From Umboniibacter marinipuniceus (GTDB lineage Bacteria; Pseudomonadota; Gammaproteobacteria; Pseudomonadales; DSM-25080), in NCBI RefSeq assembly GCF_003688415.1, contig NZ_REFJ01000001.1, forward strand, positions 354,645-418,644: DNA of 64,000 nt, written 5' to 3'. The notes under the pieces were generated by a model. It had not been told where the DNA came from. It did not search any database and worked only from the letters and a program-made list of their open reading frames with translations. Each line of letters begins with the position of its first letter. The stretch's first letter is position 1. Positions 18,705 through 28,776 of this stretch are shown here, piece after piece. Made by a program: the position numbers and the translations under genes.

Positions 18705-19169
18705 ATGCGTTGTCCATTTTGCAAAGCAGAAGAAACAAAAGTTGTTGATTCGCGCTTAGTTGCCGAAGGTGATCAGGTTCGCCGTCGCCGCGAATGTATG
18801 TCGTGCCACGATCGATTCACTTCCTATGAAACTGCTGAGCTGTTAATGCCCAGCGTTGTTAAGCAAGATGGTTCTCGTCAGCCCTTTGATGAACTGAAGC
18901 TTCGCGCAGGCATGATGCGGGCACTGGAAAAACGCCCCGTTGCTACCGAAGATATTGAAACCGCCATCAACAATATTAAACATTACCTTCAGGCCACCGG
19001 CGAGCGTGAACTTCAGTCTATTCGCATCGGCGAACGCGTTATGCTCGAGCTCAAGAAGTTGGATAAAGTCGCCTATATTCGCTATGCCTCGGTATACCTA
19101 AGCTTCCAAAATATTGACGAATTCCAAGCCGAGCTGGACGAGCTAAAACGAGCAGAACTGGCCAAGTAA
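18705..19169 (+). CDS. nrdR: Transcriptional repressor NrdR
   Basis: A 154-residue regulator: an N-terminal zinc ribbon (CPFC at residues 3-6, CMSC at 31-34, with the RRRREC segment) followed by an ATP-cone domain. It senses (d)ATP and represses ribonucleotide reductase operons by binding NrdR boxes. Its usual place directly upstream of ribD is conserved here, with only 2 bases between the genes. No NrdR box pair was noticed in its own upstream region. Confidence 0.97.
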   Translation: MRCPFCKAEETKVVDSRLVAEGDQVRRRRECMSCHDRFTSYETAELLMPSVVKQDGSRQPFDELKLRAGMMRALEKRPVATEDIETAINNIKHYLQATGERELQSIRIGERVMLELKKLDKVAYIRYASVYLSFQNIDEFQAELDELKRAELAK

Positions 19170-19171
19170 TC

Positions 19172-20296
19172 ATGGATACCGCTGATCATAAATTTATGTC
19201 GCGTGCAATTCAGATAGCGCGCCAAGGACGCTTCATTACTCGCCCAAATCCCTCGGTAGGCTGTCTGTTAGTCGTTGACGGCGAAGTCGTTGGTGAAGGT
19301 CATACCCAGCCGGCAGGCGGTCTTCACGCCGAGCGTGTGGCGCTGGCCGCAGCCGCTAAGCTCGCAGCCGGCGCAACAGCATACGTGAGCTTAGAGCCTT
19401 GTAGTCATACTGGTCGCACATCGCCATGCGCCGACGCGTTGATTGAAGCGGGCGTGAGTAGAGTGGTCTTTGCCGGTATTGACCCTCACGAACAAGTTGC
19501 CGGGGCTGGGTTGGACAAACTTAGACTAGCTGGAATTCGAGTAGATGGTCCGCTGATGCAGCCGCAGGCCGAGGCGATCAATCCAGGCTTTCTTAAACGC
19601 GCTCGCTGCCAATTACCTTTCGTGGTGATGAAGTCGGCCTCTTCAGTAGATGGGCGAACCGCGATGGCCTCGGGGGAGTCCAAGTGGATTACCGGCCCCG
19701 CCGCCCGAGCTGATGTGCAAAAGCTGCGCGCATTAAGTTCGGCCATTATTACCGGTGTAGATTCGGTCCTTCAGGATGATTCTCGGCTGACACTTCGCCG
19801 CGAAGAGCTAACTATTGATGAGAACAGCTTAGATTGGTTAATGGCCAACCCGCCCTTGCGAGTTGTGCTAGATTCTCACGGTCGATTATCAGCGGACGCG
19901 GCTATCTGTAGGGGTGAGGCGCCAACACTTTGGATCACCGGCACCGAGGTAGATAGAGTGATCTCTGGTGTAGAGCGTGTGAGTCTTCCGCTTGAAAACG
20001 GGCGATTGCCGCTGTTGGCCGTACTAGAGCTATTGGCACAGAGGCAATGTAATCAGGTGCTTGTGGAAGCCGGTCCTACGCTATCAGGTGCTTTCCTGGC
20101 TGCCGGTTTAGTTGATTGTTGGTATCTGTATATGGCCCCCAAATTGCTGGGGTCTAGTGCTAATCCACTGTTGCGCTTGCCGTTCGAAAAGATGTCGGAG
20201 TCAGTAAATCTCGATATAGCAGAAGTTCGCACAATAGGGGATGATCTGCGCTTTGGAATCCAACTTGCTGAGGGGGCCGTATGTTTACCGGTCTAG
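19172..20296 (+). CDS. ribD: Bifunctional riboflavin deaminase/reductase RibD
   Basis: A 374-residue two-domain enzyme. The N-terminal deaminase has zinc motifs GGLHAERVAL and PCSHTGRTSPC. The C-terminal reductase begins near residue 148 (FVVMKSASSVDGRTAM) and contains ESKWITG and VEAGPTLSGAFL. It carries out the second and third steps of riboflavin synthesis, deaminating and then reducing the pyrimidine product of GTP cyclohydrolase II. Its 3' end overlaps ribE by 16 bases. Confidence 0.96.
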   Translation: MDTADHKFMSRAIQIARQGRFITRPNPSVGCLLVVDGEVVGEGHTQPAGGLHAERVALAAAAKLAAGATAYVSLEPCSHTGRTSPCADALIEAGVSRVVFAGIDPHEQVAGAGLDKLRLAGIRVDGPLMQPQAEAINPGFLKRARCQLPFVVMKSASSVDGRTAMASGESKWITGPAARADVQKLRALSSAIITGVDSVLQDDSRLTLRREELTIDENSLDWLMANPPLRVVLDSHGRLSADAAICRGEAPTLWITGTEVDRVISGVERVSLPLENGRLPLLAVLELLAQRQCNQVLVEAGPTLSGAFLAAGLVDCWYLYMAPKLLGSSANPLLRLPFEKMSESVNLDIAEVRTIGDDLRFGIQLAEGAVCLPV

Positions 20297-20940
20297 TAGA
20301 AGCCGACGGCGTAATTGAACAGCGTCAGAGTCGCGGCGGTGATGCCCGTCTTCGAATTCGTTCGAGTACACTTGATTTCGCTGATGTGAAGTTGGGCGAC
20401 AGTATTGCAACGAATGGTGTGTGCCTCACGGTTGTCGAATTTGGTACGGACTATTTTAGTGCCGATGTCTCGAATGAAACGCTTGCGCTGAGTACGCTTG
20501 CGAACTTGGCAATCGGTACTCGCGTGAACTTGGAAAAAGCGATGTTGCCAACTACCCGCTTCGGAGGCCACATGGTTTCAGGGCACGTTGACGGAACCGC
20601 CAAGATTATCGAGATAAATCGTGATGGTCGAGCTTGGGACTATCACCTGAGTTTGCCCATGGAGCTAGCGCGATACGTTGCTCACAAAGGTTCCATCTGT
20701 GTGGATGGTGTGAGTTTGACAGTGAATGATGTGTCCGAGCAGCAATGCCGACTTACCATTGTTCCGCATACGGCTGAGAAAACCCAGATCGCAAACTACC
20801 AAGTGGGTGATTTGGTGAATATTGAGGTAGATATGATAGCTCGCTATTTAGAGCGTCTATTATTAAGCCCAAAGGAACAAAATCGTAGCAGTGGGGTAAC
20901 GCTTGATAGCTTGCGCCACGCTGGCTTTATTAAAAATTGA
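20281..20940 (+). CDS. ribE: Riboflavin synthase alpha subunit
   Basis: A 219-residue protein made of two homologous lumazine-binding barrels: MFTGLVEADGVIEQ, NGVCLTV and GGHMVSGHVDGTA in the first half, VDGVSLTVNDV in the second. It dismutates two 6,7-dimethyl-8-ribityllumazine molecules to riboflavin. The ATG overlaps the end of ribD. The gene is followed by ribBA with a 13-base gap to the chosen start. Confidence 0.96.
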   Translation: MFTGLVEADGVIEQRQSRGGDARLRIRSSTLDFADVKLGDSIATNGVCLTVVEFGTDYFSADVSNETLALSTLANLAIGTRVNLEKAMLPTTRFGGHMVSGHVDGTAKIIEINRDGRAWDYHLSLPMELARYVAHKGSICVDGVSLTVNDVSEQQCRLTIVPHTAEKTQIANYQVGDLVNIEVDMIARYLERLLLSPKEQNRSSGVTLDSLRHAGFIKN

Positions 20941-20953
20941 GGTTGTGATTAAC

Positions 20954-22078
20954 ATGCCAATGAGCACTGTACCTGAACTGATTGAAGATATTCGTCAGGG
21001 TAAAATGGTTATTCTTATGGATGACGAAGATCGTGAGAATGAAGGCGATCTAATTATCGCGAGCGAGCAAGTTCGTCCTGAAGATATTAATTTCATGGCA
21101 ACCCATGCGCGCGGGTTAATTTGCATGACCTTAACGAACGAGCGCTGTGAGCTATTGAATCTGCCGTTAATGGTTTCTGACAACCGAGCTCAACATACCA
21201 CCAATTTTACGGTGTCTATTGAAGCTGCCGAGGGTGTTACAACGGGGATTTCAGCGGCTGACAGGGCGCATACGGTTCGCACTGCGGTTGCACGTAACGC
21301 AGTAGCGAAAGATATTGTCCAGCCAGGGCATATTTTCCCGTTACGCGCTCAGCCAGGCGGCGTTTTAAGTCGGGCTGGTCATACTGAAGCGGGGTCCGAT
21401 CTCGCGCGTTTGGCGGGCTACGAGCCGTCGTCAGTGATTGTCGAAATCATGAACGAAGACGGTACCATGGCCCGTCGCGATGATTTAGAGATCTTTGCCA
21501 AGGAACACAACATCAAAATGGGCACTATCGCCGATTTGATTCATTATCGTGCTTCAACTGAAAAAACAGTTGAGTGTGTTCAGTCACGTCGGGTGATGAC
21601 CCAGTACGGGGACTTCGAGCTTAAGACGTATCGTGACAGCGCGCGTGACGAAAACCACTTAGTCTTTATTAAAGGTGAAGTGAATGAAGACGAACCGAAT
21701 TTGGTTCGAGTGCACGTTACCACTCGTGTGCGTGACATGTTTGGCATTCAGCATGAGAGTGACCCTTATCGTCATTGGACGGTAAAGCGAGCAATGCGTC
21801 GTATCGCCAAAGAAGGTCAGGGTGTGCTAGTGGTGCTTTGTCACGATGAAGCGTTCAATGAGCTGGACCTGGATATCGATCTTGTTGCCGAGGGCAAAGC
21901 GCCGTCAGCACTTGCTGCTGATAATATTAAAGGCTATCGCGAAGTTGGGACTGGATCGCAAATCCTCAAGGATTTGGGCATTTCACAAATGCGCTTGATG
22001 AGCGCGCCAATCAAATTTAATGCATTGTCGGGATGGGGACTTGAAGTTACTGAGTACATTCCGTGTCAAGCCGACTAA
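20954..22078 (+). CDS. ribBA: 3,4-dihydroxy-2-butanone-4-phosphate synthase with degenerate GTP cyclohydrolase II domain
   Basis: About 374 residues. The N-terminal RibB domain is intact: acidic metal loop [34 protein letters not shown] and the closing DLIHYR. The C-terminal domain is RibA-like in outline ([14 protein letters not shown], then a C-terminal [13 protein letters not shown]), but it lacks the zinc-binding C-(x10)-CDC cluster and catalytic segment of true GTP cyclohydrolase II. It is therefore RibBX-type, probably only a DHBP synthase with a regulatory or structural tail; intact RibA is encoded at 25969. Start 20954 follows GAGG; ATG 20960 is possible. Confidence 0.93.
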   Translation: MPMSTVPELIEDIRQGKMVILMDDEDRENEGDLIIASEQVRPEDINFMATHARGLICMTLTNERCELLNLPLMVSDNRAQHTTNFTVSIEAAEGVTTGISAADRAHTVRTAVARNAVAKDIVQPGHIFPLRAQPGGVLSRAGHTEAGSDLARLAGYEPSSVIVEIMNEDGTMARRDDLEIFAKEHNIKMGTIADLIHYRASTEKTVECVQSRRVMTQYGDFELKTYRDSARDENHLVFIKGEVNEDEPNLVRVHVTTRVRDMFGIQHESDPYRHWTVKRAMRRIAKEGQGVLVVLCHDEAFNELDLDIDLVAEGKAPSALAADNIKGYREVGTGSQILKDLGISQMRLMSAPIKFNALSGWGLEVTEYIPCQAD

Positions 22079-22097
22079 ACTGAGGGAAGACAAGTCT

Positions 22098-22556
22098 ATG
22101 AAAACGATTGAAGGTAATTTGGTGAGCGGTGGTAAATTCGCGATCGTGGTTGCACGCTGGAACGAATTTGTTGTTGAGTCACTGCTAGAAGGCGCTATTG
22201 GTTGTCTCCGCCGTCACGGCGTCACTGAAAGTGACATTACCATTATCCGAGTTCCCGGTGCGTTTGAACTACCGGTAGTTGTAAAAAAGGTTGCAGCAGC
22301 AGGCGAGTACGATGCAATTATTGCACTGGGTGCGGTGATACGCGGCGGTACGCCTCACTTTGAGTATGTTTCAGGTGAGTGTGTTAAAGGCTTATCCACC
22401 GTTAGCCTCGATGCGACCTTGCCGGTGACTTTCGGTGTCCTCACAGTGGATACCATCGAACAGGCAATTGAACGAGCTGGCACTAAAGCTGGTAACAAAG
22501 GTGAAGAGGCGGCAGTAACGGCTCTTGAAATGGTTTCTCTACTTAAACAGTTGTAA
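22098..22556 (+). CDS. ribH: 6,7-dimethyl-8-ribityllumazine synthase
   Basis: A 152-residue protein. [31 protein letters not shown] and [19 protein letters not shown] contain the substrate site and catalytic His. It condenses the ribitylaminouracil product of the RibD branch with 3,4-dihydroxybutanone phosphate from RibBA, and assembles as pentamers or icosahedral shells. The ATG at 22098 follows GAGGGAAG and comes 19 bases after the ribBA stop. Confidence 0.96.
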   Translation: MKTIEGNLVSGGKFAIVVARWNEFVVESLLEGAIGCLRRHGVTESDITIIRVPGAFELPVVVKKVAAAGEYDAIIALGAVIRGGTPHFEYVSGECVKGLSTVSLDATLPVTFGVLTVDTIEQAIERAGTKAGNKGEEAAVTALEMVSLLKQL

Positions 22557-22563
22557 AAATATT

Positions 22564-22998
22564 ATGCCAACAACTCCCTCAGCGCGTCGCAAGGCGCGCA
22601 AACTATTAGTTCAAGCGTTGTACCAGTGGCAACTTACCGGTACCCCTTCGACTGAAATCGAAGCGCAATTTCATGTTGATAATGACATGGCTCCCGTTGA
22701 TACCGAGTTTTTCTCGAAAGTACTCAACGGTGTTGCACGTGAAAAAGTAGCGTTGCAAGCGTCCATTGAACCTTATCTAGATCGCGCCTTTGCAGAGCTC
22801 GATCCCGTAGCAATTTCGGTGTTGCGCATGGGCTTCTTTGAATTACAGCATTGCATAGATGTGCCCTATAAAGTGGTCATTAATGAGTCTGTTAACTTAG
22901 CCAAGACCTTTGGCGCAACCGACTCGTTTAAATACGTTAACGGTGTTCTCGACAAAGCCGCCGCCAAGTTCCGTATGGCGGAGGTCCGAGCTAAATAA
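22564..22998 (+). CDS. nusB: Transcription antitermination factor NusB
   Basis: A 144-residue all-alpha RNA-binding protein. The N-terminal basic segment SARRKARKLLVQALYQWQLTG and the C-terminal VINESVNLAKTFGATDSFKYVNGVLDKAA are diagnostic. With NusE/S10 it binds boxA in rRNA leaders for antitermination. It starts 7 bases after ribH, the usual gammaproteobacterial order. Confidence 0.96.
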   Translation: MPTTPSARRKARKLLVQALYQWQLTGTPSTEIEAQFHVDNDMAPVDTEFFSKVLNGVAREKVALQASIEPYLDRAFAELDPVAISVLRMGFFELQHCIDVPYKVVINESVNLAKTFGATDSFKYVNGVLDKAAAKFRMAEVRAK

Positions 22999-23001
22999 TC
23001 G

Positions 23002-23955
23002 ATGAAAGAATTCTCTTTCATTAAAGAGTTTATGAAGCCGCTAAGTGTCAGCGACGAGCATGTTGTGCTCGGCATAGGCGATGATGCGGCGGTTATTCGT
23101 CTAGGTGAAAACGAAGAATTAGTGGTCTCCACCGACACCCAAGTTGAATCAAGACACTTTCCAGTAGGCGCGGATTATGCCTTGGTTGTAGCGCGAGCAA
23201 TTGGCTGTGCCGTCAGCGACCTCGCGGCAATGGGGGCTCAACCGCTTGGATTTACGCTTTCGCTGAGCTGTCCGAACCTGAATGTTGAGTTAGCTCGTCG
23301 GATTGCCGAAGGGGTGGCTATGGGAATAGAGCGCTATCAAACCCCAATTATTGGCGGTGATACCGTTCAGGGCCCTTTCACCATCTCGGTAACCGTTATG
23401 GGTCGTGTTGAAGCAGGTCAAGCCTTGCGAAGAACTGGTGCGCAAGACGATGATGACCTCTGGGTTACGGGCACGTTGGGTGGCAGTGCAGCCGCTTTGG
23501 AGGAGATCGATAACACTGACATCGGCAATCTCTCAGCCCTAGACCAAGCTTATTGGCAGCCGCCGTGCCGCCTTGAGTTTGGCCAAGGTCTTGCTCGTGG
23601 TATTGCGACGAGTTGTCTCGATTTGTCCGATGGTCTGGCGGGAGACGTCCGACATATTTTACAATCATCGGGATTGGGTGCAGAGATTGATCGTGGGCGA
23701 ATACCGATTAATCCGCTCGCCCTAGGACGCGTGGGAAGAGATGCCTCCTTCGAACTGGCGTTTCAAGGTGGCGATGACTACGAACTTTTGTTCACAGCTC
23801 CGGCCTCAAAACGGCAGGAGGTAGAGTCTTTGAGCCTGACGTCTAACACCCCGGTTACGCGAATAGGTCGGTTAAATCTAAATCGAGAAATTCTACTAAT
23901 CGTAGATGATGGTAACGCCACTATCTGTACGAACTCTGGATACGGTCACTTTTAA
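23002..23955 (+). CDS. thiL: Thiamine-monophosphate kinase
   Basis: A 317-residue member of the AIR synthase-like ATP-binding fold. Seen: GIGDDAAVI, STDTQVESRHF, GCAVSDLAAMGAQPLGFTLSL, GGDTVQGPF and CLDLSDGLAGDVRHI. It phosphorylates thiamine monophosphate to thiamine pyrophosphate. It starts 3 bases after the nusB stop. No TPP riboswitch was noticed upstream. Confidence 0.96.
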   Translation: MKEFSFIKEFMKPLSVSDEHVVLGIGDDAAVIRLGENEELVVSTDTQVESRHFPVGADYALVVARAIGCAVSDLAAMGAQPLGFTLSLSCPNLNVELARRIAEGVAMGIERYQTPIIGGDTVQGPFTISVTVMGRVEAGQALRRTGAQDDDDLWVTGTLGGSAAALEEIDNTDIGNLSALDQAYWQPPCRLEFGQGLARGIATSCLDLSDGLAGDVRHILQSSGLGAEIDRGRIPINPLALGRVGRDASFELAFQGGDDYELLFTAPASKRQEVESLSLTSNTPVTRIGRLNLNREILLIVDDGNATICTNSGYGHF

Positions 23956-23957
23956 TT

Positions 23958-24452
23958 ATGGCAACAGCACAACCCATCACAGCTAAGCAAGTCTTTACAG
24001 ATCTCGATCATTTTGTCGCCTTCGGGATGGGCTCAGGTTTAATTCGTCCCGCTCCCGGTACTTGGGGTACGATTTCTGGCCTGTTGGTGTTTGTGCTGCT
24101 GGTGAATTACCTGTCACCAGTGGTGGCTGCAGCGATCATGATTGTCCTAACAGTTTATGGTACCTGGTGTGCCCATCGTAGCGCCATTAAGATGAGGGTC
24201 CACGACTACGGCGGTATTGTCATAGATGAATGGGTAGGAATTTGGATTACGCTGGCCGTTGTTGAGCCTACTGCTTTGAACTTAGTGGTAGGATTCGTTT
24301 TATTCCGAATCTTTGATATTGCCAAGCCGTGGCCGATTGGCTGGATCGACCGACATGTGTCCGGCGGAATCGGTATCATGATTGACGACATGGTCGCCGG
24401 TATTTTCAGCGCTGCGGTACTCTTTTTCGCAGTGGACCTGGGTTGGTTATGA
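23958..24452 (+). CDS. pgpA: Phosphatidylglycerophosphatase A
   Basis: A 164-residue inner-membrane phosphatase with about four hydrophobic helices. The signatures GLIRPAPGTWGT, HDYGGIVIDEWVGIWITL and FRIFDIAKPWPIGWIDR are all present. It makes phosphatidylglycerol from its phosphate. Its stop overlaps the cls start (ATGA), so two consecutive steps of phospholipid synthesis are translationally coupled. Confidence 0.95.
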   Translation: MATAQPITAKQVFTDLDHFVAFGMGSGLIRPAPGTWGTISGLLVFVLLVNYLSPVVAAAIMIVLTVYGTWCAHRSAIKMRVHDYGGIVIDEWVGIWITLAVVEPTALNLVVGFVLFRIFDIAKPWPIGWIDRHVSGGIGIMIDDMVAGIFSAAVLFFAVDLGWL

Positions 24453-25903
24453 GTGACTTCACGGGGTGGTTAACCTCGGCGCTCATGCTAGGTTATTTCG
24501 TTACCGTTATTCTTATTCTCTTCCGGTTAATTCTTAAGCGAAGAAAAGTGGGCGTAACGCTTGCATGGATCGGCGTTATTTTTGCGGTCCCTATTATCGG
24601 CGTGTTTGCGTATTTGGTATTTGGTGAGTTAGAACTAGGCCGCTTTCGTGCGAAGCGAGCCAGACGGCTAAATACAAAATATCGAGTTTGGCTGGATTCT
24701 ATGGCGGCGCTTATCCCAGCCACTCAACAGGAGCTTAACGCTAAGCAGCAGGGTGTTGCCAAGCTTATCTTTAGCCGCGAAGGAATGCCTTTGCTCCCTG
24801 GTAATGCTACTAAACTCTTTACCGAAGCTGGACCGGTGTTCGAAGCTTTGATTGCTGATATTAATGACGCTGATCAGAGTGTTTGGATGGAGTTCTACAT
24901 CCTTGAAGAACGCGGACGGGTAGAGCCGGTCCTTCAGTCCTTAGAACAGGCAGCTTCCCGCGGTGTACAGGTTTTTATAGCGTTAGATTCAGCTGGCTCC
25001 TCTAAATTTATAGGCAGCGAGCGTCAGCTACAGCTAGAGCGTAACGGTGTGAAGGTATTGGAGTTACTCCCCGTCTTACCTTGGCGCCTGTGGTTGGAAC
25101 GCCAAGACCTCCGAGTGCACCGAAAAGCTGTAGTGGTTGACGGTAGAGTGGGTTGGACCGGCAGTATGAATCTGGTTGATCCAATATTATTTAATGAAGA
25201 TGCGGGAGTTGGTGAGTGGGTTGACACCATGATTCGTATCGAAGGGCCTGCGGCGCTGTTTCTTAAGAGTGTCATTGTTAACGATTGGCAACTTGAAACC
25301 GGGCGAAACTTACTCCCACGATTGCGAGAGTCAGAGCTCCCAAACCCTTCCGGCGGTGTGTTATGTCAGGTCGCGCCAAGCGGGCCAGCAAGCCCCAATG
25401 ATAGTATTGAAGAGGTGTTGTTAACGGCCATCTATTCAGCACAAAGTTGTGTCAGGATGACAACTCCTTACTTTGTGCCAGGTGAAGGCTTAGTGACTGC
25501 TCTCAAGGCAGCGGTTCACCGAGGGGTTGAGGTCACGCTCATTGTGCCCAAGCGTAATGATTCGCGGCTAGTTGGGCTTGCGAGCAGTTCCTATTACGAA
25601 GAGCTGTTGGCCGCTGGCGTCCGCATTGAAGTTTTCGATGGTGGCTTACTCCATGCCAAGCTGGTAGTGATTGACGACGATCTTGCACTTTACGGCTCGG
25701 TAAACTTGGATATGCGGAGCTTTTGGTTAAACTTTGAGTTAACCGTCGCGATCTACCACGATGATACCGTTCATCAGTTACATCAGATCATTGATCGCTA
25801 CCAGAGAGATACGCGTGCGCTTAGTTTAAGTCGTTGGCGTAGGCGTAGTTTATCAACTAAATTACTTCAGCAGCTGGCTTACCTCACTTCGCCACTGCTT
25901 TAA
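24449..25903 (+). CDS. cls: Cardiolipin synthase (phospholipase D family)
   Basis: A 484-residue protein: two N-terminal transmembrane helices (a PLDc_N-like segment ending VFGELELGRFRAKRARRL) followed by two PLD domains with HKD motifs, VHRKAVVVDGRVGWTGSMN and LHAKLVVIDDDLALYGSVNLD. It condenses phosphatidylglycerol molecules to cardiolipin at the inner membrane. The ATG at 24449 overlaps the pgpA stop; a TTG two codons upstream is less likely. Confidence 0.94.
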   Translation: MSDFTGWLTSALMLGYFVTVILILFRLILKRRKVGVTLAWIGVIFAVPIIGVFAYLVFGELELGRFRAKRARRLNTKYRVWLDSMAALIPATQQELNAKQQGVAKLIFSREGMPLLPGNATKLFTEAGPVFEALIADINDADQSVWMEFYILEERGRVEPVLQSLEQAASRGVQVFIALDSAGSSKFIGSERQLQLERNGVKVLELLPVLPWRLWLERQDLRVHRKAVVVDGRVGWTGSMNLVDPILFNEDAGVGEWVDTMIRIEGPAALFLKSVIVNDWQLETGRNLLPRLRESELPNPSGGVLCQVAPSGPASPNDSIEEVLLTAIYSAQSCVRMTTPYFVPGEGLVTALKAAVHRGVEVTLIVPKRNDSRLVGLASSSYYEELLAAGVRIEVFDGGLLHAKLVVIDDDLALYGSVNLDMRSFWLNFELTVAIYHDDTVHQLHQIIDRYQRDTRALSLSRWRRRSLSTKLLQQLAYLTSPLL

Positions 25904-25968
25904 TTACCTATTTATTCTGAGCGATTCCTCTGTGAAAATCGCTTGCCTATCATTTTGGAGATATCCCC

Positions 25969-26565
25969 TTGAGCGTCCAATTCGTTGATTCCTCGAAACT
26001 ACCCACTCAGTTTGGTGAGTTTTGCATTCATGGTTTTCAAGATCCTCAGACTTTGAAGGAGCATGTCGTCCTAACGTTTGGTGAACTGAACACCAAAGAG
26101 GCAGTTTTGGCTCGTGTACACTCTGAATGTTTGACGGGTGATGCGCTCTTCAGTGCACGCTGTGACTGCGGTCCGCAGCTGCAAGAGGCAATGCGTCGGA
26201 TATCCGAGCATGGTAGTGGCATGATTATGTACTTGCGTCAGGAAGGTCGAGGTATTGGCCTAATGAATAAAATTCGCGCTTACCACCTACAGGATGATGG
26301 GGCTGACACGGTAGAGGCGAATGAAGCACTGGGCTTCGGAGCAGATCAGCGCGAATACTCGATGTGTGTAGATATGCTGGCGCACTTTGGCGTAACCAAG
26401 CTTAAACTAATGACGAATAATCCTCGAAAGCTGGATGCGATGGCAAAATATGGCATCCAAGTTGAAGGTCGTGAAGAAATCAAAGTGGGTCATAACGTCC
26501 ACAATGAAGGCTACATCGCAACGAAAGGCGCCAAGCTTGGACACATGTTCAGTGATGATGCATAG
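25969..26565 (+). CDS. ribA: GTP cyclohydrolase II
   Basis: A 198-residue enzyme committing GTP to riboflavin. The zinc and catalytic segment [25 protein letters not shown] is complete, as are [16 protein letters not shown] and [16 protein letters not shown]. It supplies the activity that the C-terminal half of RibBA appears to have lost. The start is TTG at 25969 with GGAG 8 bases upstream. The last codons and stop lie inside the first copy of a 36-bp tandem duplication. Confidence 0.95.
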   Translation: MSVQFVDSSKLPTQFGEFCIHGFQDPQTLKEHVVLTFGELNTKEAVLARVHSECLTGDALFSARCDCGPQLQEAMRRISEHGSGMIMYLRQEGRGIGLMNKIRAYHLQDDGADTVEANEALGFGADQREYSMCVDMLAHFGVTKLKLMTNNPRKLDAMAKYGIQVEGREEIKVGHNVHNEGYIATKGAKLGHMFSDDA

Positions 26566-26612
26566 CCCCCGTTTGGACACATGTTCAGTGATGATGCATA
26601 GTCCCCGTTTGG
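26537..26612. repeat. 36-bp tandem duplication covering the ribA 3' end
   Basis: The segment starting TTGGACACATGTTCAGTGAT recurs with a period of exactly 36 bases (26537 and 26573). The copies differ at one base (CATAGC versus CATAGT), and a third copy is only begun (CCCCGTTTGG). Copy one encodes the RibA C-terminus LGHMFSDDA plus stop; copy two is untranslated. Confidence 0.95.
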
Positions 26613-26737
26613 GCTAAAGTCTTCGAAGCCGATTGATGACCGTGGCTCACGCTAAGGTAACTCGTTGGCTTCGGTAACGGGGTTTTCGCGCTGGGCTTTA
26701 GTTTTTGGCGTTAGCACTTGGCTTCTAGTCGCCGGAC

Positions 26738-26789
26738 TTGGTGCTTGGTTTTGGTGCTTGGTTTTGGTGCTTAGTTTTGGTGCTCGGCT
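26738..26789. repeat. Four tandem 13-bp repeats next to dxs
   Basis: TTGGTGCTTGGTT occurs twice exactly (26738, 26751), then TTGGTGCTTAGTT (26764) and TTGGTGCTCGGCT (26777), ending at the dxs stop codon. They lie in the 223-bp gap between convergent ribA and dxs, which otherwise shows only related TTGGC/TTGGT-rich sequence and no clear terminator. Confidence 0.9.
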
Positions 26790-28663
26790 TAGCGTTTCAG
26801 TCGGGCATCAATAGCGGCACGTATTCCCTGGCTATCTAAGCCCAGCTTCTGTAGCTGAACGGCTTGAGGTGCGTGGTCCTCATAGCGATCAGGAAGCCCC
26901 AGTTGTAACAGGTCAATGGGCATACCCTGTTGGTTCAGATGTTCGCTTACCGCGCTACCAGCCCCACCCGCTATGGCGTTAACCTCTACCGTCACTAACA
27001 ATTCGTGAGTACCAATAAGCGCCTCAATGGCGGCTGCGTCTAAAGGCTTCACCCAACGCATGTCAATGAGGGTTGCGTTGAGCGAATTCGCAACGTCTAA
27101 ACACTCAGCAAGCAAGGTGCCGAAACAGAGAATGGCAACATCACTTCCCTCTCTAACCGTTCTAGCTCTGCCCACCGGAACAATCTCGAGTTGCTCTCCT
27201 GGGCTAACGCCTGTGCCGGCACCTCGGGGGTAGCGAACTGCGGCAGGACCTTGGTACTGGTAGGCTGATTCAAGTAGAAGTCGCGTTTCAGCTTCGTCGC
27301 TTGGTACGGCAATTACCATATTAGGAATGCAGCGAAGATAACTGAGGTCGTAGGCGCCAGCATGGGTAGCACCGTCTTCACCAACTAAACCTGCGCGATC
27401 TATGGCGAAGGTAACATCGAGATCTTGGATTGCAACATCATGGATGAGTTGATCGTAGCCACGTTGTAAGAACGTTGAGTAGATGGCGACAACTGGCTTA
27501 AGTGACTCACACGCAAGCCCTGCTGCTAGCGTGACAGCATGCTGTTCAGCAATGGCTACATCGAAGAAGCGGTCGGGAAACTGATCAGCGAACTTCAGCA
27601 TGCCTGAGCCTTCAGACATAGCTGGTGTAATGGCCACGAGTTTTTGGTCCTGCGCGGCACTATCACAAAGCCACTGGCCAAAAATATCTTGGAACTTCAA
27701 TTTCTTGACTTTGGGCTCCGACAGAGTTCGCTTTGGCTCGATTTTCGTTAGTGCGTGATAGCCAATAGGATCGCGTTCTGCGGGACCAAAACCTTTGCCT
27801 TTTTTAGTGATGATGTGGAGCAGCTGAGGGCCTTCTAGATCACGCATATTTCGCATGGTGGAAATAAGACTAGGTAGATCATGGCCATCTAGCGGACCGA
27901 CGTAATTAAATCCTAACTCTTCAAACAGGGTTCCCGGGCTTATCATACCTTTGACGTGCTCTTCGGTCTTTCGTGCTAGCTCCCAGGCCTGTGGAATCTT
28001 AGACAAAACTTTACGAGAGCCCTCGCGCAGCGCAATATACGTTTTTGAACTCCAGACCTTGGCGAAGTAATTGGCTAAGCCACCAACATTCTTAGATATA
28101 GACATATTGTTGTCATTCAGGACAACCATCATGTTTTCTTTAGTGTGAGCAGCGTGAGCTAAGGCCTCAAAAGCCATTCCTGCCGTCATGGCGCCATCAC
28201 CAATCACTGCCACAGCTCGACGACATTCGCCTTTTAATCTAGCGGCCATTGCCATTCCCTGAGCTGCGCCAATAGATGTGGATGAGTGACCAACTCCGAA
28301 GGTGTCATACTCACTCTCAGAGCGTTTAGGGAACCCAGATAAACCACCCTCCTGACGCATGCTTAGCATAGCATCACGACGACCGGTGAGGATTTTATGA
28401 GGATAGGCTTGATGGCCAACATCCCATACCACTCGGTCATAAGGTGTATCGTAGAGAAAGTGTAAGGCGATAGTGAGTTCAACTACGCCAAGACCGGCAC
28501 CAAAATGACCGCCAGTTTGCCCAACACTGTAGAGTAGGTAATGACGAAGCTCATCAGCCAAAATAATCAATTGACGCTCATCTAACGCCCGCAAATCACT
28601 CGTTGACTCAATGGAGTCGAGTAGCGGGGTAGAGGGCCTATTTTGAGGGATTTCTTCGTACAT
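26789..28663 (-). CDS. dxs: 1-deoxy-D-xylulose-5-phosphate synthase
   Basis: A 624-residue thiamine-pyrophosphate enzyme making DXP from pyruvate and glyceraldehyde-3-phosphate, first step of the MEP isoprenoid pathway. Seen: [16 protein letters not shown], the TPP motif [19 protein letters not shown] ... [37 protein letters not shown] and [23 protein letters not shown] 28663 is preferred; a TTG three codons upstream is also in frame. It follows ispA with a 113-base gap in an xseB-ispA-dxs order common to gammaproteobacteria. Confidence 0.96.
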   Translation of the reverse strand: MYEEIPQNRPSTPLLDSIESTSDLRALDERQLIILADELRHYLLYSVGQTGGHFGAGLGVVELTIALHFLYDTPYDRVVWDVGHQAYPHKILTGRRDAMLSMRQEGGLSGFPKRSESEYDTFGVGHSSTSIGAAQGMAMAARLKGECRRAVAVIGDGAMTAGMAFEALAHAAHTKENMMVVLNDNNMSISKNVGGLANYFAKVWSSKTYIALREGSRKVLSKIPQAWELARKTEEHVKGMISPGTLFEELGFNYVGPLDGHDLPSLISTMRNMRDLEGPQLLHIITKKGKGFGPAERDPIGYHALTKIEPKRTLSEPKVKKLKFQDIFGQWLCDSAAQDQKLVAITPAMSEGSGMLKFADQFPDRFFDVAIAEQHAVTLAAGLACESLKPVVAIYSTFLQRGYDQLIHDVAIQDLDVTFAIDRAGLVGEDGATHAGAYDLSYLRCIPNMVIAVPSDEAETRLLLESAYQYQGPAAVRYPRGAGTGVSPGEQLEIVPVGRARTVREGSDVAILCFGTLLAECLDVANSLNATLIDMRWVKPLDAAAIEALIGTHELLVTVEVNAIAGGAGSAVSEHLNQQGMPIDLLQLGLPDRYEDHAPQAVQLQKLGLDSQGIRAAIDARLKR

Positions 28664-28776
28664 TAATAACAACTTCTATCGGGGGTATAAACCGCTATTG
28701 TAAGGCCATTTGCGTTGCTTTCCTAGCAATGAAATAGCCCCTGAGGTTGAACGTCGGCTTGCTGAGCACGAGTGGC

